A stretch of DNA of 64,000 nucleotides from Dicaeum eximium (lineage: Eukaryota > Chordata > Aves > Passeriformes > Dicaeidae). Below the pieces are notes generated by a model. It saw nothing but the letters and a program-made list of their open reading frames with translations. It was not told where the DNA came from and searched no databases. The stretch's first letter is position 1; each line of letters starts with the position of its first letter. Of the stretch, positions 1 to 12,948 are shown in pieces. Location of the stretch: contig VWZP01006006.1 in the NCBI GenBank assembly GCA_013396995.1, positions 275,430 through 339,429 on the forward strand, in the 5' to 3' direction. A program made the position numbers and the translations under genes.

Positions 1-558
1 AAATTAAGTGCTGGAATGGTAGGTAAATACGAACAATATTGGTGTTGCTTTCTTTTTCTAAAAGCAGTAATAATTAATATATTACTGAATGCAAAGATTT
101 ATTAAAACTTGTAAAGAACAAAATTCCAACCCATACAGATAACACATTAAGGACCTTGGAAAAAGAACTGTGTGAAAGTGAATAAGGATGAGACCATAGT
201 AACAAACCCCGCACCCCTTCACTGAATAATGGAAAAAAAAAATCTTGAGACTCCACAAAAACAAGGTCATACTAGATGTCATTTGTTTATGCAAACAACC
301 AGCTACTGATGCAGAACTGTGTAATGGCTAACAAAGCTGCTCACATCTGCCAGCCTAATAGAAATGGCTTTAAAAGTACAAAAAGTCATGCATTGAAAAG
401 AGCTGGTTGTGCTGGTAGCACTTCGGACTCTGCAGAACTGATCACCCAGAGCCTGTTACTCTCCTGTTACATGTACAAGCATATCTTGTTGTCAGGAAAC
501 TGCGCCTTAATATGTGGAATAAGGCTTTGCTGCACATTTGGTTTCATTTCTTGTACCC
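1..558. other. Unique AT-rich non-coding sequence
   Basis: No recognisable exon, repeat family or RNA gene is visible before the pyrimidine-rich minisatellite begins. Open frames crossing into the minisatellite exist only because the repeat and the assembly gap contain no stop codons. This is probably intronic or intergenic vertebrate DNA. Confidence 0.6.
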
Positions 559-1035
559 ATTTCCTTCCTTCCTTCCTTCCGACACTTCCTTCCTTCCTTC
601 CCTTCCTCCCTTCCCTCCTGCACTCCCTTNNNNNNNNNNNNNNNNNNNNNNNNNNNNNNNNNNNNNNNNNNNNNNNNNNNNNNNNNNNNNNNNNNNNNNN
701 NNNNNNNNNNNNNNNNNNNNNNNNNNNNNNNNNNNNNNNNNNNNNNNNNNNNNNNNNNNNNNNNNNNNNNNNNNNNNNNNNNNNNNNNNNNNNNNNNNNN
801 NNNNNNNNNNNNNNNNNNNNNNNNNNNNNNNNNNNNNNNNNNNNNNNNNNNNNNNNNNNNNNNNNNNNNNNNNNNCCTTCCAACACTTCCTTCCGACACT
901 TCCTTCCGACACTTCCTTCCTTCCGACACTTCCTTCCTTCCGACACTTCCTTCCAACACTTCCTTCCGACACTTTCTTCCTTCCTTCCGGCACTTCCTTC
1001 CGACACTTCCTTCCGCACTTCCTTCCTTCCTTCCT
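559..1035. repeat. CCTT-derived minisatellite, 13-bp unit with 4-bp steps
   Basis: One strand is almost purely pyrimidine. Right of the gap, the unit CCGACACTTCCTT (13 bp) recurs from position 880. Consecutive units start at 880, 893, 906, 923, 940, 953, 966, 987, 1000 and 1013, giving lengths of 13, 13, 17, 17, 13, 13, 21, 13 and 13. The longer units carry one or two extra TTCC tetramers. Variants CCAACACTT and CCGGCACTT also occur. Left of the gap the tract is mostly plain TTCC with one GACACTTCC unit. The array probably arose by expansion of a TTCC microsatellite that captured a GACAC interruption. The true length is unknown because the centre is missing. Confidence 0.93.
630..875. other. 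Assembly gap (246 N)
   Basis: A run of 246 undetermined bases lies inside the minisatellite. The gap sits exactly where a homopurine-homopyrimidine tandem array would break an assembly. The number of N may be an estimate and should not be read as the real length. Confidence 0.99.
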
Positions 1036-3491
1036 GTTGTCTGTTCCTTACAGAAAGGGGCAGATTCCAGATTACTGTTCCAGATTACTGAGGTCTATCC
1101 ATAAATTAGGGTAAAGTCAGTACAGTTCATTGAGGTTTAACTGTGCTGGTAGAATGGGGTATTATCCATTCATCTCATGTGGTGCCAGAACACTTAATTT
1201 GTGTTTACAGAATTGATGTACCCATTTGAGATTGCACATCATAAACATCCTCATAATGGCAGGCAATGAAAAATCAGTGAGGATTTTATCTTTAATATAA
1301 TTTTTCACTTAAATTTCAGATTCAGTCTTGTTGCATGACAGTGCTTAAAAGTAGATATTTCCAGTGAAATCTAGGTCTTGCTAGAAGTCTATCAGTATGA
1401 AACAATTGCAGGAACCCATACCTGAGGCAGAAGGTTTTTGTGTAGAAATTATGTATGTTTCAGTTATTTTAAAAAACTGTGCTATGTTTTGGATGGGTAC
1501 AATTTTCTTCATATTCAGAGGTCTCTAAACACACACATACTCCTGCATGCATATACACATTATTTACAATGCTTATAAGTATTTTCAATTAAAACATAAG
1601 TTGATTTATCAAGCCAAATTATAAGTAGGACTTTTAAAGGTTACAGAAGATAATCTCATTGCAGGAGTCATTGAGCTGCCATTGCATTAATACTATTCAG
1701 TAACACAGTCAGGGACAGCCAACAGGTCTTACCCTCTTCTCTCCTCTTCTCTAATTATGTTTTCTGTGGTTTTTCTTTCATAAATTAATATTTTTTGGTA
1801 CAAAGTTGCTTATAGTTTCCCAAATATATTTCAAGGATTATAATGTGTTATTCTGATACACTATTTTAATAGGGTTGATTATGAGAAAAACATTCACTAA
1901 AATAATATAAATTGTGTGAAGAGAGACTCTAAATGTATTTCTAGAACCTAGAATAGAACTTACGTTGAGTACTTAAGTGCAAATGCTCTATATCTCATTA
2001 GCACTCTGTGAGCTATTCAAGTCTTTTGCTATAAATATCTTTAAGAAAAAAAAAGAAGTCTATGAAACTGTTGGCTCTGCAGCTGATCAGCTTTGCTGTT
2101 AATATGTACTGATGTCAACCAGTTACAAAAAAGAAAAGGACAATAGAAAGACCAGTTGCCAAACAATTTGCACTCCCTGTAGTGAGGCAATTATTCCCTT
2201 GGAGGCTCTTATCATCTTTATAACATGAATTCTGCACAAGCTTCAAATGTACTAAGCACTTCCTACTGCATTATTGGCACTGTAGTTCCCACCAGGGATA
2301 CAAATTACAGAGGAAGAGGGCTGAAACAAATCTGTATCACTGACATGAAAATTAATAGACCACCCTTCTAATGTCAAATTCTTGGTTCTGAGAAGAGTTG
2401 CAGTTTTATAAATGCAAATGTGTCCTACAGAAAAACACCAAAATTTTTCACATTAAAATAATGAACATTTGCAAAAAATCCCCACCTTTATCAAGAAGTT
2501 GCAGTTGAATATCATAATATTAAAGGATGAAACAGAAACTCCTAGAAGGAAATATTGCCATTCTGAAGTTGTGAAACATATTTCAGAAGGCAGAAAATCA
2601 CTTTATTGTCATTTTTTTCTTGCTCAAGTGTAATCAGCATGGCAAGTTAACAATGGCAGTTACCTTTACCAATGGCAGCTGGTAATATCTTTATGTTTAA
2701 TAGTAAAAATATAATAAGTTTTTAATGTGTTGTCAAGTGACATTAAACATAGAAAATGTGATGAACTGTTGCTGAGCTTTCTACTTATCAGGAGAGTAAA
2801 GCACAAGGATGTCGTTCAGTGTGCTTGGTTTATGAAATTCATGTATTTTTAATAATTTCCTTTTTTCTTTATATTTTTAGGACAGAAAGATACATTCATT
2901 CATACAATTTATTAAGTTGTATGTTAATCTGTACTCCTTACTTTTGGAAAGGTGAGGTTCATGTGAGCTTTTTCTTCTTGCTAATTTGAATTCAGTATAA
3001 ATTATATTGTTTATTGGTTCAGAAGATGCATAATTTGTGTATGACACCTAATCACTGCAGTTGTAAAGGTCCACTCAGACAAACAGCTGTCTGTGTATTT
3101 CAGTCAAATGCACTCATATGATTTCATTGCAGCGATTTCAGTGAAAGAAATTAAAGAAAAAAAATTCAATTATTGTATGATAAAGATTCATATTTGTTAG
3201 TAAATATTTGCAGTCTTGTAAGGCACAATTTTAAACAGTGCCTGGCTTACTATTAGGCTACATGTGTTAATTTTTCCCATTTGCCTTTAGTGTACTTTAA
3301 CTGTGGCCTCACACTAATGCTTGAAAGCAAAGATATGTCACGGCTGTTGAATTTTGTCAGACTTGGGTTTTAACTCAGGGCAATGAATGTTGCTAAACAT
3401 TTCTACAGTAAGGAACACATCTGAGCAATGACTGAAAGACAACTATTACAGGTTCCCAATATTTAGTCCTGTATTTTTGGTGGTATTAGTC
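1036..3491. other. Unique AT-rich non-coding sequence
   Basis: This stretch between the minisatellite and the first LTR shows no long open frame, no RNA gene and no recognisable transposon. It contains short A and T runs only. Confidence 0.55.
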
Positions 3492-3825
3492 TGTGTGGGC
3501 ACATTTTGGTGTGGGGGACGACATTTTGGGGGGCTACAAGGGACACTTCTGTGAGAAGCTGCCAGAAGCTTCCTCCATGTCCTGCAGAGCCAATGCCAGC
3601 CAGCTCCAAAACAGGTGTGCTGCTGGCCAAGGCCAGCCAGTCAGAAATTGTAACACCTCTGTGATAACATATTTAAGAAGGCCAAAAAGTAATTGCACAG
3701 ATGCAGTTGCAGCCAGAGAAGAGCAGGCTGAGAATACATGAGGAACAGCCTGCAGACACCAAGGTTGCTGGAGAAGGAGAGGGAGGAGGTGCCTCAGGCT
3801 CTGGAGCTGAGATAACCTGGCCCAT

Positions 3826-3905
3826 GGTGCAGCCCATGGTGAGGCAGCTGTGCCCCTGCAGCCCATGGAGGACCACTGGAATGCCACCTGCAGCCCATGG
3901 AGGAG
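3826..3905 (+). repeat. Degenerate internal repeats within the LTR (GCAGCCCATGG)
   Basis: The phrase GCAGCCCATGG occurs three times about 30 bases apart, near 3828, 3858 and 3890. Related CACTGGAGCAGG, GAACCCATGGGAGAGCAGG and ACTGGAGCAGG phrases continue downstream to about 4015. Diverged tandem phrases of this kind are a known trait of this LTR class, so they belong to the element rather than to a separate satellite. Confidence 0.75.
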
Positions 3906-4375
3906 ACACTGGAGCAGGAGGATGCCTGAGAGAGGGCTGTGAACCCATGGGAGAGCAGGGTCCTGGAAGGGACCTGGAAGGGACCCCCATGAAGAGGGGA
4001 TCCCAACTGGAGCAGGTTTCCTGATAGCACTTGTAAGCCTGTAGGGGACCAATGCTGGAGCAGCCTGTCCTTGAAGGACTGTACCCAGTGGAAGAGTGAC
4101 CCATGTTACAGCAGTTTGTGGAGAATTGCCTGTGGGATGGACTCACGTTGGAGAAGAAAACTGTCTCCAGTGGGAGGAACCCCACACGAGAGGAGCAAGG
4201 GAAGGACTCTTCTCCCTTAGCAGTGGTGGAAAAAAACATTGATGAACTGACCATAACCCCCATTCCTCATCTCTCTGTAGTGCTGGAGGAGGAAAGGCAG
4301 AGCTGGGAAGGAGGGAGGGATGGGTAAAAGCTGGTTTTATTTTGCTTCTCATTACCATGCTCTGATTCTGTTAGT

Positions 4376-4381
4376 AATAAA
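4376..4381 (+). promoter_or_regulatory. LTR polyadenylation signal AATAAA
   Basis: A canonical AATAAA sits about 170 bases before the proposed 3' end of the LTR, followed by a T-rich stretch with TGTCTGTGACAG. Its position agrees with the R/U5 boundary expected in this LTR type. Whether it is used today is unknown. Confidence 0.6.
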
Positions 4382-7300
4382 TTCAATTATTATCTCTAAC
4401 TTGAATCTATTTTGTCTGTGACAGTATTTGGTGAGTGAGCTCTTCTAGTCTTTATCTCTAGTAATGAAAATTTTGTTATATTTTCTCTCACTTGCCCGGT
4501 TGCAGTGGGGAGTGATAGAGCAGGTTTGGTGGCCAGCTTCAACCCACTTCAAGTGCCCTGAAAGTAGAAACATTAGCACCATGAACTGAAATGCGTGCCC
4601 CCTGTAACAGGTGCCTACAGGCCTTTTCTTGCTGGAACTGAGGGAGCAAAAGAAGTAGAAAATGCTAGGGAATTAGTATAGGAGCATAAACTGGAATATT
4701 TAAGTTTGAAATAAAAAATTCTGTGCAACTCAAGCTATATAGCTTTGGGACCTTTGTTGCTACCTCTGAGCTGGATCCAATACTTCTGTGGGGGAACCAG
4801 GACTGCCTCTGATCAGAAAGCAAAGTTCTTTAAGTGACTTGATTACTCAAAGCAAGATTCAATTCAAAGAAGCAATTCAAATATTCAATTTTAAAAAACA
4901 AACTAAAATAACAAAACAACACCCAACCATATAACAAAACAAACAAACAAGCCTTTTAATGTTTTCCACAGAATGCTATAGTCACGTATGGTTGAAGCCT
5001 GTTTTCTACAATGCAGTTTGGAGACCATGGTCAAGTTTACATTAAATCAGTATTTATATTCCCAAGACTTGAGACTTCTCATCAATATCTGCTGAAATGT
5101 ATGCCAAAGCATATTCCTATTTCTTCTCTGCTTTTTTTTTTCAAGCATTCAGACTAATTTCCAGTTCTGCATTCCAAGCCTAAACTCACCTAAAAAATTC
5201 TCTTTGACTGAATCCTCTCACCTTTTGCTTTTCACCATGGAATTGCATGGCTCCTTGACTAGGATAAAGCAGAGTAATTTAATAAACTGAGAATATTCTA
5301 AAATACAAAATATTTGAGTTCCTAATGACATGTGACTATTTCAAGAGGATTAAGGGAGAAAGTGAGCACTTTTAAATTCTCAATCATCACATCATGTCAC
5401 ACTACATGTATAGCAGTATGGGGAAGGTACATCAAGGCAGATACATCAACCACCTTTATGCAATTCAAACAGAGAAAGGAAATTTCCCAGGATTCTGCAG
5501 TACCACTATGAAAAATCTTAGAAAATATTTTTATCTGGCACATCCTTTTCATCAGTCATTCTTTTAAATGTTGAATAATGCTTTTAGAATTTTATATATT
5601 TTTTGCTTAATTATAACTGTGTTTGAATCCTTTGCTACCGACCTCTTTTTTTAAAACAGAAAATGCTAAAACAAAATATAAATCTGTGTTTGACCAGTCA
5701 TCAATGACTAAGCTAAAAATTACCTAAAATTTTATCTTAGTAAAAAGTATATGTAGGTAAAGGATGCTCTTCCGTGCACCATCCAGTACTCTCCTGTATA
5801 GAGTTCAGAATAAGGAATATGGAGACTGCTGGTACAGAGGTGGGGAGTTACAACTCATTTGAAATGGAATAGTGTTTTTATTAATATGCTCTGTAGAACA
5901 TATCATATGCTAGCAATACTTCACTTCCTCATTCTTCCTTTCTTCTTCTTTATGCCTCCAAAAATAAAAAAAAAATAAGAAATCAGTGTGTAATTCTAGT
6001 TATTTAGATCAGCAATTTGAACGTGAACAACTTAAGCTTTTTTGTATACTACAAGATAAATTTTGTTCTTTATTGTGTGAAAGTCTGAAAAAGCCTCTAC
6101 ATGCTTAATTTTTTCCTACCTTATGTCTGATAAATTACTCCAGGTATTTCTACTTCTGTAGAAAATAACATGTTTATATACATTAGGTGTATCTTTAATG
6201 TTTGGCTGCTGTGGAATACATATAATTTGAGCTTGGGGTATGCAAAAAGATAGGATACAGCAAAAAAAGGATCAAGAATTGGACCTCTAATGAACTCCTG
6301 GTCATATGCAGCTCTAAACAACTGTGTCTCTGATTTTACAGCTCAGCCAGCTGTTGCACTGGAATTTACTCTCTTTTTGGGCTGTTGCATCATCACCCTT
6401 CCATCTCATGATCTTCGATGCCTTATCTCTACATGCTGAATTCATCAGCCTGCAGACAGTTGCTCCAAATTAAACGTGCAAAACACTGAGCAGGTTTGGC
6501 TTCCTCCACTGTCCATCACCTTCAAGATTTTCATACAGTACTAAGGAGAAAGTTTGAACAGCATGGACACGTGTCAGTATATGTCACTTAACCTTTGTGA
6601 TTGGGTCATATCTCAGGTTCATTTTTACTTGACATCAGAGATGTTTCTATCATGTTTGGTGCTACAATGTTTTCAATGTCTCCTGGCAGGCATTAAATCT
6701 TTAATTTCCTACTGGCATCCGTGGCAGCTGAGATTATTCTGTAAGGATTGATGTTATGGTGTCTTTATAGTGTAGCAGATTTTTGCCTTGGTGATAATAT
6801 CCTTCCTAATAATTAATTCATTATTATTCTTTTCCAATTAAAATTACATAAATTAGCAAGTATATTAGAATATAGTATAGCTAGTACTCATCTGATATTT
6901 CAGATGTCAACTTTTTGTCTGACTTCCAAGATTACTGGTAAGAAGCATTTTCAAGAAACATGTTCACACTTCCAATTAGTGTTTATACCACAAAGAGCTT
7001 GATATACTATTGATCTCTCTTAGCATGGTTGCCAAAAATCTCTCCACTACTGCAATATCCTGTAATTGCAGATAGACAAATGAGAAAAAAGAAAAAGGTT
7101 CTCATTTTAGGGGAATTAAATTTATATTATATTTTAGAGTTGCTAAGAATACAGAATAACATATTCATGTGGATATAAATTCACACTGAAGTCTCCGTAA
7201 CAGGTCTGCTTAAAGACAATATTATCACCTGCATACTCAAAGTCTAGACATCATCTATTTTCCTCCCTTTGGTAATGAAATAAATCTTCCCCAGGCTTCC

Positions 7301-9184
7301 CTCAGACATACCCAAATATATTAGGACTGAGATTTTTCTCTTCAGTGTGGCTGAAGAAGTCTCTTTTTCCCAAGTGCAAAATGCTAGGTCACTGATTGTG
7401 GTCAGAAAATCCATTGTAACCAGTAGAAGTGAATGCATATCTCCATTCCTGACTGGTCTAGCTTGACCAAGGTGCACATGCACATACCGTAGCATTATCC
7501 CTGGAACAAAAAAGGCATAATTGTGAAAAAATGGCCCCAAATCTCTAGGATACTGGCTACAAAAGTGATCTTAATTTGAGTACTGAATGGGCTGAAAGTT
7601 TCTTAAGTTTTAGGTGATTTTTGAAGATGTGGAGGAAATATTTTTTTGCCTAGTGATTAGGCAAAACTATAATTTAGTTTTCAATGATAGATATCAAGTT
7701 GAAGACACCACTTGTTTTGGGAGAACAAACAAAACATGCAAATAAGATCTTTAAACTTTACAGTGTTGAGGAAAGAGAACAAAATAAATAAAACCTATAT
7801 TTTCCTTCCCCATAATGAAAATAAACATGTGATTTGGAAAAAAATAATATAAATTTTTATTAAATTTGAAAATTGCATGACAAAACCACCAAAAGTTCCT
7901 TTTTATATCACTACTGCAATGTTTCAAGATATTTGTAGTTCACATATCCCATGTTCTCCTGCAGGGTCCAGCTTTCCATTTGTATTGTTATTTCTAGCAA
8001 ACACCACTCCTAGTAAAAACTGAGGTGAGGGTAGAGATTTGGATCACTGTTTACCACAAAGGATAGCAAGCAAGGATTACATGGAAGAAAAAATGAACAT
8101 GAACAGAAAACATAAGTCAAAAAATTACTTCAGAAAAAATTTATTTTCCATCAAAAAATCAGACTGGAATGAAAACCTGAGTCTTGTTTTTTATGTGCTC
8201 CCAAATCTATGAATGGTTGCAAAATGCAACCGCAAAACCTCACCTTTAGTGTCCTTTTCAACACTGTTTCTTTTTTTTTGTGTAACCCTATTCACAGTGT
8301 AAATTGCTACTCATTTTCTGTGATGATCAGCACCTGCATTGATGCATTTTTAATATTTATCATGGATCATATCTTGTAACATTTTTAAATTTGGCAGAAA
8401 CAAAAATCTTCTGAATTACCTGAAACCTACTCTCAGACAAGAGTTTTAGGGATAAGCTATAAAAATCCCACCACAGGCTGGTAAGAAGTGGCTTCAGAAA
8501 TTAGGAGATCACCCTTCAATGATCTTCCATGAAAGAACAGTAAATTCCTTAGCATCATGTGAATTTTTTTTTGTCTAAATCCTTGGAGCATTATTCCATC
8601 CTGAATATACAATCTATATAAATGGAGAGTATTTTCTTATTCAGCTCCAGCCATATTCATCGTCCTGACATATGTATTCACAAGTTGATTTATTTAACTA
8701 TTCTTTCCATACAGTCTTTTCTATCTTCCTCTATTTCATCTGTGCTTTATATCTCTTGCTATAAATAAAATGCTGTTTTTGTAGCTTATCCTTCAAGTGT
8801 AACACCTCTGGTCTTCCTCTGATGAAGTGTTTGCTGTCAAGAGGAGTCGAGGGCATACAGCTCTTCACAGCATCAGTCTGTAGCTTAGCTCTCAAAAGCA
8901 TTGCATTTCCTAGAAGTCTCTGCACCATATTTTTGTAAAAGACTTTGTACTGACCAGGCATCATTAGCAGTAGCAGACATTGACACTAACGTGTCCAAGC
9001 TAATCTTCCTGACATTTCAGTGGCATTTTTCCTTAAGGATAATATTTGCTTTCTTCTACACTGTCTTAGCAGCCAGCCCCTCCCACCAAGTTCTATAGAT
9101 CATGATCAAGACAATGCCTTAGTTGCCCCCACATCTGTCCTGTGCTCCTTCATTCCTATGTATTAGCTGTAGTAGCTGTCATTT

Positions 9185-9224
9185 TTGATTAAACTTTGAT
9201 TAAACTTTTTTGATTAAAACTTTG
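9185..9224 (+). repeat. Short tandem repeat, TTGATTAAACTT-type, three copies
   Basis: TTGATTAAACT occurs twice in a row, and a third copy (TTGATTAAAACTTTG) follows after a few extra T residues. It is a small local slippage or duplication product with no sign of function. Confidence 0.7.
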
Positions 9225-12200
9225 AAATTGGCAGAGCATTCTGACCTTTGTTTGCATCAGTGTGGCAGAAACCTATTTTAATTAAGAGCTTTCTACCAAT
9301 TAGTCACACACATTTTTCATCTCTTACAGTATAGCAGGATGTGGGGGTACTCTAAGGAAATTCATAAATTTGAAAATTGGATTCAGAATGGGTAAGGGAG
9401 AAGAAAAAGTCAGTAACAATGAAGCAATTTTTCTCTATTTCTTTGTCCCTTAAAGAACTAAATAACCTTTAATTCAGTGTCTCTCAATGCTTGCAAATGC
9501 TTGGCATTCTGCACGAGTAGCTGCACCTTCACGGGGCAGTGTTACTATACACAAGCCTTTCTGTACATTTGTATCTGGAGAGCTCCACTGAATTGAAGGG
9601 GGTCATGCAAAGGAATAAAGCAATACAGAACTTGGTGTAATGCCATTATGAGGGACGATCTATACCTCTTTCCATTTAGTCATTGGCAATACTTCACAAT
9701 AGCTTTACTAAGCTAATGCCTACTGTTTTTCAGTGCATTATGTGTAACAGTAGGAAGTATTAACAGAAAGACTCCCTTAGACCAAGGTCATGAATTTGAA
9801 CAGTAGGAAATTATTCCTCCTACTAGTTTTATACCAGCACTGAAATTTCTGTTGCATGTTTCAATAGGTCCTAAATCATAAAAAGGATTTCAAGACCTGG
9901 CTGTGCATTTCATATTAAAATGTCAGCAATAAGAGAAACATGGATTACTAAGTCTCTCATTCAAAGAGTGATTTAATCATAGAGATATAGGATTACTCTT
10001 AAGCTCTCTCTTTGACATAAAAAAAATTTAGACAGAAATGTTTTTGTTGGATAGATTAGAAGAGCTCCATTACAATAAGACTCTGTCTCAATAGATAGGA
10101 GATATATATTCAAATCCTTCATAGATAGGCGGGGTTTGAATTCTCAAGAACTGAATACCATGCTAATATTCAAGCTGCTTCATAAAAGCCAGAGCATTAC
10201 ACATTAGTTTTGGATGTATCTTCTAGCCACAATCTCTTCCTTTAACATTTCTATTAAAATAGACTTGTCTTATCTGTATCTTTCCAAGTAGACTTTTGCA
10301 GCTGCTATGTATTAGCGTGATCAGAGAATATTCATTGGACTGAGATCCTTAGGGGCCCCTCTGAAAAATGTGTAAGCTCCTGACTAAGCTTAAAATTTGT
10401 CTAATTGCTACACTTCTAAGGTGGGGAGGGTTCTGAGATATGTAGAAAGGCAAGATTAGGCAAAGACAAATTTTATAATGCAATGGTGCGTCAAAGCATC
10501 TTAGGAATAAGGGAGACAATGTTGAACGAACAGGTTTTGGATTACAGTACTGAAACTATGTGATTTACATTCTGATCTGTATTGAGTAAACCCTAGTTTC
10601 AGATAGTCTTAGTTCCAGCCAAAATGTGGCTATATTTACTCAATTTAATTTTTTTTTTTTTTTAATCTGCAGAACGTGTGTTTTGAGCTCTTCCGACAAG
10701 AGTCATAGATTTCATCCATTTTTAATTGAAAGTCTTTGTGGCTTTTGTTCTGTTTTTGTTTTGGATGGGGTTTTTATGTTTTTGTTTTTGGTTCTGTGGT
10801 TTTTTGTTAGTTTAGTTCCGCTTGTTAGTTAAGAGACTGAAGGAGCATGGGACAAAGTCAAAGACAAACTACATTATTGTTTGTTGTGTACTGGCAGTAC
10901 ACCAAGGAAGAGTAATTAAACAGTCCTGGAGTCCAGCAGCAGGGAGCACCTTAGGCAACAACCTCCAAGGGTGAACTACAGCTCCTAGGGAGGCCAAGTC
11001 TAGAATATAGTATTATATTATATGACTGAATACAACCATGAAAATGGATGCCCTTGTGAAGGGAAAGGAGAAAAGAAAAGCAGAATAATATTCTTGAGTT
11101 AACCTTCAGCATGTTTATTTCTAGTGATGGATGAAAAAGTACTGTAACATAAGTTGAGATAAAGAACTAGAGACAGGGCTAAAAATATAATTCAGGTTAT
11201 CTTTCTCCCTACTCTTCTTGTCTTTGTCTCCTTTGTCCTCAATATGGTTTCAGAAAAATTGCTTAATTTCTTTATTAATCTGAGAATCCAGGCCATGAAA
11301 AAAGATTTTAAAATTAAGTCAAGAGATGTATGCTTATAAGTTAAAGCAATACAGTCCCACGATGAATTAAAGTGCATTTGTACATCTGAGAAGATGGTCT
11401 CCTCCCACTTTGGTCATGTTAGCACCTCTAATGTAAGGTTACTCAACAGGCTTTGCTAGAGGTGTTAAGCAATATTTTGAAATATTTTTTTCTGATCCGT
11501 GTGCCATAATTTTCAAACAATTATGAAAGAAAATATATGAACATTTCCTCACTGCATCAGAATTAAATAGCTAAAGTCACATGCTTCTAGAGCAAACAGC
11601 TCTTCTTTCTATGTTTTCAGGCTTCTGTGCCTCATTTTGTGTCCATTGCTGTACATGCATCTGTTTTACCCTCCCTCTCTTTCTGGTATTTAGCATATAA
11701 GCAGCATTTCACCATGTAAAGCAAATAAACAGCGTTAGTCAGGATTTCATTTTCAGTAAATAAATTTCCACTTCTTAGTTCCATCCAAAATTCTTCAGCT
11801 GCTACTTTGCTTTGTCATGGGCGATTAAGCTTGGATTCAGAATACCTCATATTGTCACAAATTTATCAGTAGTTTAATTTCAATCAGATACTCATCAGAC
11901 TTGGAGACTTGGGGAACAGAGATAAAAAAAGCAGAGAAGGGAAAGAGAGGGAATTAAATTGTTCTAGTGTCAGCTGGGCTGAGGCAGTAAGCTGCAGTCA
12001 GCAGCATCTGAAATTGGTAAGGTCATGAAATTGTAAAAGAATTTCATTTGGAGGACATTTTTCTTTTGACAGCAAATTGGGGGCAGGAATCTTTTGGAGC
12101 ATAGGCTTTTGGGAATTTGGGAAAATGTTTTGCTTTTGTTTTGATTTTGGATGATTTTTTGCTTGCAATGGAAGTGCTTTTAAATCCTTGACTGCTGGAT

Positions 12201-12908
12201 GTGAGGGAGGTGAAGCAGAGTCTTGGTTTATAATAGTCTATATAAATGAGGGTCTAAGACATGCATAATCAAAGCCCTATTTACATTTCCCTTTAACTAG
12301 GGTGGGATTCCCATTTTTCTGCCTTCATTTGAACGAAAGGGGTTTTCAATGAATAGAGCAAATTAAAAAAAAAAATCATAGAATAAATGCTAAGGTACTT
12401 CTAATTTCCCATGATCAAAGCTGTCAAGTGTATTTTTCTTCCTTTTCGTTTGTGGGGGTTTTTTCTTTTTTTTTTTTCTCAGTATTGTAATCTCAATGGA
12501 AATGGCATATAATTAATAGTGCACAAAAATAGACTTCAGGCAAAAAGACACACAATGAATGGAAACCAAACTCAAGGATATGTGACAATGACAGCAATAC
12601 CAGAAAAAAATACAAGCATAGAAGAACTTCATCTCCCATATTCTTGACTTCAACCCTGTTCAAAACTACACTTTGAGAATTAATCCAAACGTGTTATTTG
12701 GAATGTTTCCTTTCTTATGAGAAACAACAACAGGTATAGGCTGAGTTACTCTGATGCAGAACAAAATGTAATTGTAACTGAAAAATTTATTAACAGGGTC
12801 AAGAGTTAACATACTTGAGCTGATTCTTGTTGTCTAAAGTGAAAACGAAAGATATTCTAAACTGCTCTAATTAACACATAATGACAGAGAAATGAAAGAC
12901 TCATATTA

Positions 12909-12948
12909 AAAAAAAAAAAAAACAAAAAAACAAAAACAAGAGAAATAA
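12909..12948 (+). repeat. A-rich simple repeat
   Basis: A poly(A) run followed by an A/C-rich tail (AACAAAAAAACAAAAAC). It could be the tail of an old retrotransposed copy, but the sequence upstream is not recognisable. Confidence 0.7.

Larger units (their letters stand above)
3492..4551 (+). mobile_element. Apparent solo LTR of an avian ERVL-type (class III) endogenous retrovirus
   Basis: The block of about 1.06 kb is clearly richer in G+C than its flanks. It has the layout of a known class of avian ERVL LTRs. There is a central stretch of repeated CAGCCCATGG and CACTGGAGCAGG phrases. Next come GATGAACTGACC and CCCCATTCC at about 4240-4265, then a GGAGGAGG/GAAGGGAGGG purine stretch. A poly(A) signal AATAAA lies at 4376-4381, and AGTGATAGAGC near 4511 precedes the terminal CAACCCACTTCA. 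Proposed ends are TG at 3492 and CA at 4551. I see no matching 5-bp target duplication, no primer-binding site after 4551 and no gag, pol or env coding sequence nearby. That fits a solo LTR left by recombination. Class and strand are fairly secure. The exact subfamily is not claimed, and the ends may be off by some tens of bases. Short open frames inside it are incidental. Confidence 0.85.

Noticed and set aside
276..1114. Six overlapping open frames of 149-271 codons on both strands
   Set aside because: They exist because the minisatellite has no stop codons and the 246 N are read as open. The encoded Leu-Pro-Ser-Phe or Arg-Lys-Glu-Gly repeats are low complexity.
3493..4358. Open frames of up to 196 codons on both strands
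   Set aside because: They lie wholly inside the ERVL-type LTR, whose G+C-rich repeated phrases lack stops. LTRs of this type do not code for protein.
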